From assembly GCF_035492835.1 (NCBI RefSeq), contig NZ_DATJIY010000026.1, positions 1 to 9,150 of the forward strand: DNA of 9,150 nucleotides, in the 5' to 3' direction. Below, one piece after another: positions 1-6,139 of the stretch. A model generated the notes under the pieces. It did no database searches, was not told the origin of the DNA, and worked only from the letters and a program-made list of their open reading frames with translations. The translations under genes and the position numbers were made by a program. This DNA is from Dinghuibacter sp035492835. Lineage in GTDB: Bacteria; Bacteroidota; Bacteroidia; Chitinophagales; Chitinophagaceae. Position 1 is the stretch's first letter, and every line of letters begins with the position of its first letter.

Positions 1-353
1 CGGAAAAGAAAACACACCCACCAGCAGATGAGCAGCCAGGGTGCGGCCTGGTCCAGTGCGTGTGTCACCCGGGTTGGCGTTATGGTTTTAACCGGCGACA
101 ACGAACTCATGACGTTCGCAGTCGTCCGGACGGGCATCAAACGCCCGGGCGCATCGAATTGCCGCGCAAAAACGAGACCCGTGGCCAGCACGAATCCCCC
201 CAGCAGACAACAAAGGGCATTGTACCGGAACGCCGCGCGCGTGCGGTGCGTCAGGACGATCAGGAGGGCGGCGAGCGCCGCGACGATCAGGCCGATCCAA
301 AGGGAGTGGACGAGCGTCCAGAAAAGGGCTTTGGCTAAAGGGTTTGTCAGCAT
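1..353 (-). CDS. M56-family BlaR1-like membrane sensor protease, N-terminal part (runs off window)
   Basis: The reading frame starts at ATG 353-351 and stays open to the window edge, giving 117 visible residues. The N-terminus (L10-F-W-T-L-V-H-S-L-W-I20) matches the first membrane helix typical of M56/BlaR1 proteins, where a W-T-L-x-H-S-L-W signature is common. Hydrophobic segments lie at about residues 8-35, 45-65 and from 104 to the edge, separated by a basic loop (HRTRAAFR) and a polar stretch at 66-103. The zinc motif HExxH and any sensor domain would lie outside the window, so protease activity cannot be verified. In this family the membrane protease senses beta-lactam or wall stress and triggers loss of the BlaI repressor. 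Only 3 nt separate this start from the stop of the repressor gene, so the two are almost certainly co-transcribed. No Shine-Dalgarno sequence is seen. The identification rests on the helix signature plus context. Confidence 0.82.
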   Translation of the reverse strand, partial: MLTNPLAKALFWTLVHSLWIGLIVAALAALLIVLTHRTRAAFRYNALCCLLGGFVLATGLVFARQFDAPGRLMPVRTTANVMSSLSPVKTITPTRVTHALDQAAPWLLICWWVCFLF

Positions 354-356
354 GGC

Positions 357-776
357 TTACTTTTTTGATTTGTTATCGTTTCCGGCGGCGCCGCCGCCAT
401 TTTCCGCGTCGAGGCTATCGAGCATCCGTCGATACTCCGCCATCTCCGCTGGTGTGAGCTGTTTGTTCCCGAGCAGGTGCATCATCAGGCTGCCCGCCGA
501 CCCGTTAAAAAGGGTGTCCACCATCTTGTCGAGGATGACGGTCTTGGTCTTCCCCTCGTCCACGGCCGCGCGGTAGACGTGGGTCCGGGCGCTTTCGTCG
601 CGCACCAGCAGTCCCTTCTCCACCATGATCTGCATGAGCTTGAGGGTCGACATATAAATGACCTGCCGCGTGTGCCGGTTGATGTGATCGTTGATCTGGC
701 GGGCGGTCGAGGGGCCGCTGGACCAAAGCACCTGCAGGATTTCCAATTCCGATTTTGTAGGTTCCGGGTGATTCAT
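357..776 (-). CDS. blaI: BlaI/MecI/CopY-family transcriptional repressor
   Basis: This 139-residue protein has the length and layout of penicillinase repressors. A winged helix spans about residues 7-70 (T-K-S-E-L-E-I-L-Q-V-L-W opening, then a recognition-helix region around S43-T-L-K-L-M-Q-I and the wing near R64-T-H-V-Y). A dimerisation region at about 75-125 contains the typical D87-T-L-F-N-G-S stretch. In staphylococcal BlaI/MecI the sensor pathway leads to cleavage in the segment that aligns, from memory, with M98-M-H-L-L here. The tail is glycine- and lysine-rich and probably disordered. The gene sits immediately upstream of the M56 sensor gene and diverges from a serine hydrolase gene across 69 bp carrying three identical dyads, so it probably represses both its own operon and the hydrolase. 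The start at 776 places T7-K-S-E at the usual family position. The family call is secure; the inducing signal is inferred. Confidence 0.93.
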   Translation of the reverse strand: MNHPEPTKSELEILQVLWSSGPSTARQINDHINRHTRQVIYMSTLKLMQIMVEKGLLVRDESARTHVYRAAVDEGKTKTVILDKMVDTLFNGSAGSLMMHLLGNKQLTPAEMAEYRRMLDSLDAENGGGAAGNDNKSKK

Positions 777-786
777 ACCGCTAATC

Positions 787-846
787 TAAGAAAACATTCT
801 TATAAAACTAAGAATTGTTTCTTAGTATTGTAAGAAATCTTTCTTA
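787..846. promoter_or_regulatory. Three-site operator array, TAAGAA-N4-TTCTTA x3, between blaI and the serine hydrolase gene
   Basis: Three perfect inverted repeats TAAGAA-N4-TTCTTA lie at 787-802, 809-824 and 831-846. The inner bases are AACA, TTGT and ATCT. Centres are at 794.5, 816.5 and 838.5, so adjacent sites are exactly 22 bp apart with 6-bp gaps, about two helical turns, which would place bound dimers on nearly the same face. Site 2 extends to seven pairs per arm (CTAAGAA/TTCTTAG), as does site 3 (TAAGAAA/TTTCTTA). The first site begins 10 nt from the blaI start codon and the third ends on the A of the hydrolase start codon, so the array fills the divergent promoter region. Autoregulation by the adjacent BlaI-type repressor is the natural reading. 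The half-site differs from the TACA/TGTA-containing staphylococcal bla/mec operator. Binding is inferred; the repeats are directly visible. Confidence 0.85.
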
Positions 847-2402
847 TGTCTTTGAAATTCGTTTTCACCTTTCTGGGTAAGGCGCCTGTTGTCGCGGCGG
901 CGGCAGTCACAGGCCTGTTGGCCACCGCGACGGGCGCCCGGGGGCAGCAGCCGTCAGCGGTGAGCGCCCGGGGGCGACAGCCGTTGGCGGTGACCGCCCG
1001 CGCGCAGCAACCCTTGCCCCCCGAAACCCGCGCACGGCTCGACTCCCTCCTGGATACGCTCGCGACACACCATTACTTCAACGGCGCCGTGCTGATCGCC
1101 GAGGATGGCCATGTCGTCTACGAACACGCCAACGGCTACTCCGACCGTGAACGGCGGATCATGAACAGCGATACCACGCGCGTCAATGTCGCGTCGACGT
1201 CAAAACCGTTCACCTCGCTGGCGGTGCTCCAGCTGGTGGACGAGGGCCGGGTGCGGCTCAACGACCCGGTGAAGCGGTACCTGACCGACTTCCCGTACGC
1301 CAACATCACCGTCCGCCACCTGCTCGGGCAAACGTCCGGTCTCCCACAGCTGGAGCGCTTCGAGGACGGCTATATCCTTGAGCACCCGGATGCGCTGATC
1401 AGCAACGAGGAGGCTTACGCGCAGCTCGTGGCCGCCGGGCAACCGCTCCGGTTCGCCCCCGGCGACAAGTGGATGTACAACAATTTTAACTATGCGATCC
1501 TCGCGCTGCTGGTGCAAAAAATGAGCGGACAGAAGTTTGCGGAATACATGCGCGAGCACGTCTTTGAACCCGCCGGCATGACGGCGACGTATATACGCGA
1601 ACACGGAATGCCCAATACCGTCAGGTACACGCGGCCCACGATGTATTACACGGACTGGCTGAACGTCGATTCGCTGAACCACCGGCAGTTCTATACCTAC
1701 TACAACCTAAGCGACATCCAGGGTCCGGGAAATGTAGTGACTACGCTCCGGGACCTCTGGCGCTTCGATAACGCCCTGAGGGCGGGGAAGCTGTTGGGCG
1801 CGGGACTCCTCGACAGCGCCTTCACGGCCGTAGTGCTCAACGACGGCAAAACCGCCTATATGAACCCACGCAGCACGCGCACCTATGGCCTGGGTTGGAG
1901 CATCTACACCAGCCGGACGACGCCCGCGGTCCGGTTCGCCTTTCACGACGGGCACATCGTGGGATTGACCGCGTTCCTCCACCGCAACCTCGACAAAAAC
2001 CAAACGATCGCGTATTACGACAACATGGACGACGCCCCGCTGGAAACCATGCTGTCGCTCTCCAATATCATCAACGGCCTGCCGCCGCTGCACATCCAGG
2101 TGACGCAATCCCTGGCGAGGCTATATGGCCGCACGCTCGTCGATAAAGGAGTAGACGCCGCGGCCACGCTGTTCAACGAGCTCAAGGACGATACCGCGCA
2201 CTATTACTTCGATGAATTCGAGCTCAACCACCTGGGCTACGACCTGTTGCAAGGCCCGAACAAGAGATACGCCCTGGAAGTCTTTAAGCTGAATACCCTG
2301 CTTTTCCCCAAAAGCAAAAACGCCTATGACAGCTACGCCGATGCGCTGGAGCAGAACGGGTACCCGGAGGAGGCCAGGGTCATGCGGGCGAAGGGGCGCT
2401 AA
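846..2402 (+). CDS. Exported serine hydrolase of the beta-lactamase/S12 family with TPR-like C-terminal tail
   Basis: The 518-residue protein begins with a signal-peptide-like segment (lysines at 4 and 12, hydrophobic/alanine-rich to about 30). A linker of three imperfect 10-residue repeats follows (31-60). The beta-lactamase-related domain (about 61-410) carries the S117-T-S-K120 nucleophile/lysine motif, Y211-N-N for the Y-x-N motif, and H367-D-G-H in the position of the K/H-[TS]-G motif. Histidine there is more typical of DD-peptidase or esterase-type S12 members than of class C beta-lactamases with KTG. Residues about 420-516 look like a short TPR-like helical tail (A-L-E-V-F-K-L-N; Y-D-S-Y-A-D-A-L), common in Bacteroidota homologues. 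Likely role: hydrolysis of a peptidoglycan-related amide/ester or a beta-lactam outside the cytoplasm; the substrate is not predictable. Divergence from blaI across the operator array suggests inducible expression. It ends 7 bp from the convergent sedolisin gene. Confidence 0.88.
   Translation: MSLKFVFTFLGKAPVVAAAAVTGLLATATGARGQQPSAVSARGRQPLAVTARAQQPLPPETRARLDSLLDTLATHHYFNGAVLIAEDGHVVYEHANGYSDRERRIMNSDTTRVNVASTSKPFTSLAVLQLVDEGRVRLNDPVKRYLTDFPYANITVRHLLGQTSGLPQLERFEDGYILEHPDALISNEEAYAQLVAAGQPLRFAPGDKWMYNNFNYAILALLVQKMSGQKFAEYMREHVFEPAGMTATYIREHGMPNTVRYTRPTMYYTDWLNVDSLNHRQFYTYYNLSDIQGPGNVVTTLRDLWRFDNALRAGKLLGAGLLDSAFTAVVLNDGKTAYMNPRSTRTYGLGWSIYTSRTTPAVRFAFHDGHIVGLTAFLHRNLDKNQTIAYYDNMDDAPLETMLSLSNIINGLPPLHIQVTQSLARLYGRTLVDKGVDAAATLFNELKDDTAHYYFDEFELNHLGYDLLQGPNKRYALEVFKLNTLLFPKSKNAYDSYADALEQNGYPEEARVMRAKGR
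936..1025 (+). repeat. Three imperfect 30-bp tandem repeats encoding a 10-residue linker repeat
   Basis: Units 936-965, 966-995 and 996-1025 encode ARGQQPSAVS, ARGRQPLAVT and ARAQQPLPPE. By hand count the first two units match at 25 of 30 bases and the third is clearly more diverged. The repeats sit directly after the signal peptide and before the catalytic domain of the serine hydrolase, in phase with its codons, so they lengthen a flexible Arg/Gln/Pro-rich spacer. Confidence 0.75.
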
Positions 2403-2409
2403 CGCGCAG

Positions 2410-3984
2410 TCATCCACGCAGTGCGTCCAGCAACTTCCCCCCATCTGGCACTCCCAGCCCGGTACAGGCGTCCCACCCGGTGCCGGCGACGTAAGACGAC
2501 CCGTTGCCGACGGTGTCGTTGTTCCCCTGGGTGATGTCGCGGAAGGCGGCGGCGTTGGTGTAGAGCACCGGGTTGAGGAAACCGACGGGTTTGCCGAGGG
2601 CGTCGTTGAGCCGGGCCACTAGGCCGGCCATCAACGGGGCGACGGCGCTGGTGCCGCCGATGGGCTCGGTCTGGCCGCCGAGGAGGATGTTGTAGCCGGT
2701 GGCGGGGTCGGCGTCGCCGGCGACGTCGGGCACGCCGCGCCCGGTTTTGCCGGTATTGGGGGAGGCGGGTACCCCGGCGCCGTCCTGGTAGGTGGGCAGC
2801 GCAAAAAGGTCGCTGACCCCGCCGCCGGTAGCGCCGTCGTTGCTGCCGCCATTCCAGGTGACCTCGCTGTTGATGGTGTCGGTCTGGACGTTCGCGCGCA
2901 GGGTCGTGCCCCCGCACCCCAGCACGTAGGCGCTGCTGGCGGGGTAGTCGACGTGAACCTTGCCGTCGTCCGCGCCGTCGCTGGAGCCCGAATCCCCCGA
3001 CGCGGCGCACACGGTGATGCCCATCGTGGCCGCGGCCTGGAACTCTTCGTCGAAGCTGGTGTAGTACGAACCATAGGAGGTGTCTTCCGGTCCGCCCCAG
3101 CTGATGGAGATGACCGAGGGCTTGTTCACGGTGTCGTGGATGGCCGTGGAAACCGCGTCCTGAAAGGCTTGCGTGGTATTCCCCGCAAAATATACGGCGA
3201 TCTTTGCGGCGGGGGCAACGGTGCCGGCTACCTCAATATCCAGGGTGACTTCGCCGTCTTCGTCGCTGACGGTGGACCCGAAATTGTTTTTTCCCCCGTC
3301 CACCGGGACGGCCACGAGGGTGGGGGCGGAGAGACCCAGGTTCTTATAAAAGGTGTCGATGTCGGAGGTCTGGTAACCACCTCCCAGCTCGATGATCCCG
3401 ATACACTGCCCTTCGCCGGTCACCCCGTCGGGGAAGTTGTACAGCCGGGCGATGTCGACCGGGCTGTACGAAACGTTGGCCTGCGCCCGTGCGACGCGTT
3501 TGATCTTGGGGGTGGCCCAGGGCCGGTTGTCCAACCCAAAAACGCCGCGCACGATGCCGTCGAGCTCCGTGGGGATCGACACGTCGCCGGACCGGCCCCG
3601 GAATACGCAACCCTGGGCATCCTTGTATAGATTCAACGAAACCTGGAAGGCCTGCTCCAATTGCGCGACCGTACCCCGGATTACGACGGCCCTTTTGTGG
3701 GGCTCGACCCGGACGACCGTGAAACCCTCGTGTTTGGCGAAAGCCTCGACCTGGTCGATGTCCGCCTGGCTGGTGCCATAGCGTTCCGAAAAGGCCTCGC
3801 GGGAAAGGGGCGAAAATACCCGGTGGACGGCGGGGTCGGTCAGGTCGGGGAGCGGTCTGCCGGGTCGTAGCTTGAGGGTGATGTCGACGAGGTCGTCCTT
3901 TTTAATACCCGGTTGAAGGTCGCCGGAGGGTACGGGTTTGCGGCTGCCGGGCAGGATAAGGCGCCGGGAATAAGGGGTGTTCAT
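2410..3984 (-). CDS. Sedolisin (S53) serine-carboxyl protease, kumamolisin type
   Basis: The 524-residue protein has a pro-kumamolisin activation domain (about 1-160) and an S53 catalytic domain (about 170-524). The catalytic glutamate and aspartate are E245 and D249 (G-E-V-T-L-D-I-E). The nucleophile is S446 in G443-G-T-S-A, and the oxyanion aspartate is D331 in S329-G-D-S-G. E199 and W296 (S-I-S-W-G-G) fall where the extra Glu and Trp of kumamolisin are expected. The C-terminal calcium site is intact: D483-I484 followed by G501-x-G503-x-D505. Sedolisins are acid-active endopeptidases matured by prodomain removal; here the mature chain would start near residue 165, after a basic segment (K160-I-K-R-V-A-R). 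No N-terminal signal peptide is visible, so the export route is unclear. It lies 36 nt downstream of the isomerase gene on the same strand and converges on the serine hydrolase gene. Confidence 0.95.
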   Translation of the reverse strand: MNTPYSRRLILPGSRKPVPSGDLQPGIKKDDLVDITLKLRPGRPLPDLTDPAVHRVFSPLSREAFSERYGTSQADIDQVEAFAKHEGFTVVRVEPHKRAVVIRGTVAQLEQAFQVSLNLYKDAQGCVFRGRSGDVSIPTELDGIVRGVFGLDNRPWATPKIKRVARAQANVSYSPVDIARLYNFPDGVTGEGQCIGIIELGGGYQTSDIDTFYKNLGLSAPTLVAVPVDGGKNNFGSTVSDEDGEVTLDIEVAGTVAPAAKIAVYFAGNTTQAFQDAVSTAIHDTVNKPSVISISWGGPEDTSYGSYYTSFDEEFQAAATMGITVCAASGDSGSSDGADDGKVHVDYPASSAYVLGCGGTTLRANVQTDTINSEVTWNGGSNDGATGGGVSDLFALPTYQDGAGVPASPNTGKTGRGVPDVAGDADPATGYNILLGGQTEPIGGTSAVAPLMAGLVARLNDALGKPVGFLNPVLYTNAAAFRDITQGNNDTVGNGSSYVAGTGWDACTGLGVPDGGKLLDALRG

Positions 3985-4002
3985 GGTTAAATGATTAGGC
4001 GG

Positions 4003-4033
4003 TCAAGATACGAATAATCCCTAATAACCCCAA
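4003..4033 (-). promoter_or_regulatory. Candidate Bacteroidota-type promoter for the sedolisin gene
   Basis: On the minus strand TTG (4033-4031), a 20-nt spacer and TATCTTGA (4010-4003) resemble the Bacteroidota -33 TTG / -7 TAnnTTTG promoter with one mismatch in the -7 box. The implied transcript would begin some 10-15 nt before the sedolisin start codon at 3984. The -33 part overlaps the end of the isomerase gene. If real, the protease can be expressed independently of the upstream gene. Short degenerate motifs of this kind arise by chance. Confidence 0.35.
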
Positions 4034-4935
4034 TGATGCATGACCTCCAGGTCTTTACGTGCGTCGTCGAGGGGTCTGCGACCCTGGTAGGACTCCTGCT
4101 CGATGGTCAGCTGTGTCGTGCCCTGGGCGACCGCCGCCCGGACGACCGCCTCCGTGCCCAGGATGCCCTGGCCCAGGACGGTGCTGTCATACGGATCGTT
4201 CATTTCACCCGCGCCCTTCGCGGGGATCACGTCCTTTACGTGCATGAGCGCAAAACGGCCGGGGTGCGCGTTCAGCACGTCCATGGGCTTGGCGCCGCCG
4301 CCCATCATGTTGCCGATGTCGAGCTGCTGGGCGACGAGCTTGGGGTCGGTTTCGCCGAGGATAATGTCGTACAGCAGCTTACCGTCGAGGCGGTCCTTGA
4401 ACTCGAAGTCGTGGTTGTGGTAGCCGAACTGGAGACCGCTGGCCCGGCACAACTCCCCGCTTTTGTTAAATACGTCCATCCAGCGTTTCAGCCGGCCGGC
4501 GTCGGTCCGGAGCGATTCGTCGAGCCAGGGGCAGATCACATAGCCCTGGCCGGCGATCCTGGCGTCCTCCACGGTTTGTTTCCAGGCGTCGGTAAAGTCC
4601 TGGCCGTTCCAGTGGTCGCCTTCCTTGAGCTGGGTGTGCCCGCTGGGCATGGTCAGCCCCAGGTCGTCGAGGAGTTTCTTAAAGGTCGCCGGGTCGTAGC
4701 CGTAGAACTTGCGATCCACGTAGTTGGCGTGTTCGACGTTCTTATAACCCATACGCGCCAGCGCCGTTAGCGTGCCCTTGGGGTCCTTTTTCATGTCGTC
4801 ACGGACGCTGTAGAGCTGGATGGCGAGACGCGTGGCGACGCGGTGCGCGCTTGCCACGCCGGCCAGCGGCCCCGCGGCGATGGCGCCGGCCGTCAGGGCG
4901 GCCTGCTTGAGAAATTCACGACGGTTTTGCTGCAT
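4021..4935 (-). CDS. Tat-exported sugar phosphate isomerase/epimerase-type TIM-barrel protein
   Basis: The 304-residue protein opens with a twin-arginine signal (N4-R-R-E-F-L-K10), an alanine-rich hydrophobic stretch (12-28) and a likely A28-S-A30 cleavage site, so it should be folded in the cytoplasm and exported. The remainder fits the xylose isomerase-like TIM barrel (AP endonuclease 2 superfamily): I39-Q-L-Y-S-V-R near the first strand, then probable metal/substrate residues E68 (N-V-E-H), H173-N-H175, D206 (Q-L-D-I-G-N), H232 (M-H-V-K-D) and E279 (T-I-E-Q-E). Family members isomerise or epimerise sugars or polyols using a divalent metal; the substrate here cannot be named. Tat-exported versions are common in Bacteroidota. 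The gene diverges from the AI-2E-family gene and is followed on the same strand, after 36 nt, by the sedolisin gene. No link between the two functions is evident. Confidence 0.88.
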   Translation of the reverse strand: MQQNRREFLKQAALTAGAIAAGPLAGVASAHRVATRLAIQLYSVRDDMKKDPKGTLTALARMGYKNVEHANYVDRKFYGYDPATFKKLLDDLGLTMPSGHTQLKEGDHWNGQDFTDAWKQTVEDARIAGQGYVICPWLDESLRTDAGRLKRWMDVFNKSGELCRASGLQFGYHNHDFEFKDRLDGKLLYDIILGETDPKLVAQQLDIGNMMGGGAKPMDVLNAHPGRFALMHVKDVIPAKGAGEMNDPYDSTVLGQGILGTEAVVRAAVAQGTTQLTIEQESYQGRRPLDDARKDLEVMHHWGY

Positions 4936-4988
4936 ACCTACGAATCTAGCAAATATTAATATATTTACCGTTCGCAGAACTACCGCTT
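4936..4988. promoter_or_regulatory. Divergent promoter region with a 17-bp A/T-only tract
   Basis: This 53-bp gap separates the start codons of the isomerase (minus) and the AI-2E-family gene (plus). It contains a run of 17 A/T bases at 4951-4967 inside otherwise GC-rich DNA, including the palindrome ATATTAATAT. On the plus strand TATATTTA (4960-4967) is one base from a TAnnTTTG -7 box. On the minus strand AATATTTG (4957-4950) is also one base off. No convincing -33 element was found for either, so the exact promoters remain uncertain. Confidence 0.4.
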
Positions 4989-6119
4989 ATGGATACCAAG
5001 ATCAACCCCTTTTATACGCAACTGGCCCAAAGCCTCGTCGCCATCGTGCTGATATTTATCCTGTTGAAGCAGGCTGAGACCATATTCATCCCGATGTCGT
5101 TTGCCGGTTTGCTGGCCATCATGTTGATCGCCCCCTGCGATTTTTTGGAGAAAAAAGGGGTTCCCCGCGGCATAGCGGCACTGGTATCGCTCCTGGTGTC
5201 GATGTTCCTGGTCGTCTTCGTGCTCTATTTGATCTCTTCGCAGATCATCAGCTTCCGCAATGACCTGCCGGCCCTGCTGAACCAGTTCAACGACGTGCTG
5301 GACTCGATCCAGGTGTGGATCAAGCACCGTTTCCACATGACCTCCACGGGGATGCACCAGCTCATCAACTCGGCCAAGAGCCAGACCCTGTCCTCCACCG
5401 GCGCCATCGTCGGGAGCACGGTCTCGTCGTTGTCAAGCACCCTGCTCTTTGCCGTCCTTATCCCGATCTACACCTTCCTGCTGCTGTTGTACCGCGGGCT
5501 GGTCGTGCGTTTCCTGGTGCGCGCCTTTTCCGGCCAACACACCCCGAAGGTGTATGAGATCCTCGGCAAGACGCGGCACGTGATCAAGAACTATATCGTC
5601 GGTCTGATGATCGAGATGGCCATCGTCGCCATCCTCAATTGTACCCTGTTCTTTATCATCGGCGTTAAATACGCGCTGTTGCTGGGCGTCATCGCCGCGC
5701 TCCTGAACCTGATCCCTTACCTGGGTATCTTTACCGCGCTGATCCTGAGCGCGCTGATCACCTTTACCACCAATACCCCCACCGTCGTCCTGGAGCTGAC
5801 CATCGCCCTTGTCGCCGTCCACCTGGTCGACAGCAACATCCTGCTTCCCCGCGTCGTGGGCTCCAAGGTCCGCATCAACGCGCTGGCCACCATCCTCGGC
5901 GTAGTCGTCGGCGAAATGCTCTGGGGCATCCCCGGGATGTTCCTGGCGGTGCCGATCGTGGCGATCCTGAAGGTTATCTTCGATGGCGTGGAAAGCCTGC
6001 AGGCGTGGGGCATTCTGCTCGGCGACGACCGCGATGAGGCGACCGTGAACCAGAAGAAGGGGCTCCACTGGCCGGCGCTGAGGAAAAAGCGCGTGCCCAC
6101 CAGCGGCGCGGACGCGTAA
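4989..6119 (+). CDS. AI-2E family transporter (PerM/UPF0118-like) integral membrane protein
   Basis: This 376-residue protein is strongly hydrophobic, with membrane segments at about residues 13-26, 32-50, 62-88, 150-169, 205-225, 228-250, 251-275 and 300-330. A soluble helical stretch between about 89 and 148 separates the N-terminal helices from the core, as is usual in the family. Family signatures include L241-I-P-Y-L-G246, D281-x-N-I-L-L-P287 followed by V-V-G-S-K-V, and a G308-E-M-L-W-G-I-P-G-M-F-L-A-V-P segment. The C-terminus is a basic cytoplasmic tail. Members have been linked to autoinducer-2 export, sodium/proton antiport or general permease roles, so the family name should not be read as proof of quorum signalling. 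There is no Shine-Dalgarno sequence before ATG 4989. The gene stands alone and converges on the ComA-like gene with 20 bp between the stops. Confidence 0.92.
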   Translation: MDTKINPFYTQLAQSLVAIVLIFILLKQAETIFIPMSFAGLLAIMLIAPCDFLEKKGVPRGIAALVSLLVSMFLVVFVLYLISSQIISFRNDLPALLNQFNDVLDSIQVWIKHRFHMTSTGMHQLINSAKSQTLSSTGAIVGSTVSSLSSTLLFAVLIPIYTFLLLLYRGLVVRFLVRAFSGQHTPKVYEILGKTRHVIKNYIVGLMIEMAIVAILNCTLFFIIGVKYALLLGVIAALLNLIPYLGIFTALILSALITFTTNTPTVVLELTIALVAVHLVDSNILLPRVVGSKVRINALATILGVVVGEMLWGIPGMFLAVPIVAILKVIFDGVESLQAWGILLGDDRDEATVNQKKGLHWPALRKKRVPTSGADA

Positions 6120-6128
6120 CCCGCGCCG
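6104..6128. terminator. GC-rich hairpin at convergent gene ends, possible bidirectional terminator
   Basis: CGGCGCGG (6104-6111) and CCGCGCCG (6121-6128) form a perfect 8-bp inverted repeat with a 9-nt loop that contains the TAA stop of the AI-2E-family gene. It lies 11 nt beyond the stop of the opposing ComA-like gene. An alternative 6-bp pairing, GTAACC (6116-6121) with GGTTAC (6138-6143), would span both stop codons. Neither strand shows a U-tract after the stem, so this is not a classical intrinsic terminator; it could still act as a transcript 3'-end structure. Confidence 0.4.
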
Positions 6129-6139
6129 GGACGTCACGG

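Noticed and set aside
28..576. A 182-codon plus-strand frame across the blaI and M56 genes
   Set aside because: It runs antisense to two clearly recognised genes and its product has no family features.
2396..2407. Mini hairpin GCGC-TAAC-GCGC at the serine hydrolase/sedolisin junction, and a similar one at 8698-8710
   Set aside because: Four-base GC stems are expected by chance in this GC-rich DNA and neither has a U-tract. They are too weak to call terminators.
3340..3350. Isolated TTCTTA strings inside coding sequence (near 3342 and 4740)
   Set aside because: Single operator half-sites without a partner TAAGAA at the right spacing; both fall within codons of conserved proteins.
2631..3630. 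Open frames on both strands inside the sedolisin gene, including a 225-codon plus-strand frame at 2953-3630
   Set aside because: They lie inside a protease with complete catalytic residues; their products are repetitive Pro/Arg/Ala- or Gly/Val-rich sequence without motifs.
4989..6119. Possible quorum-sensing locus built around the AI-2E-family gene
   Set aside because: No luxS, lsr-type or regulatory gene is nearby, and the family name covers permeases and antiporters of other function.
5433..6137. A 234-codon open frame on the minus strand opposite the AI-2E-family gene
   Set aside because: Its protein is low-complexity, rich in Asp, Gln, His and Arg, resembles no family and is the exact antisense of a well-conserved membrane protein. 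It is a by-product of GC-rich codon usage.
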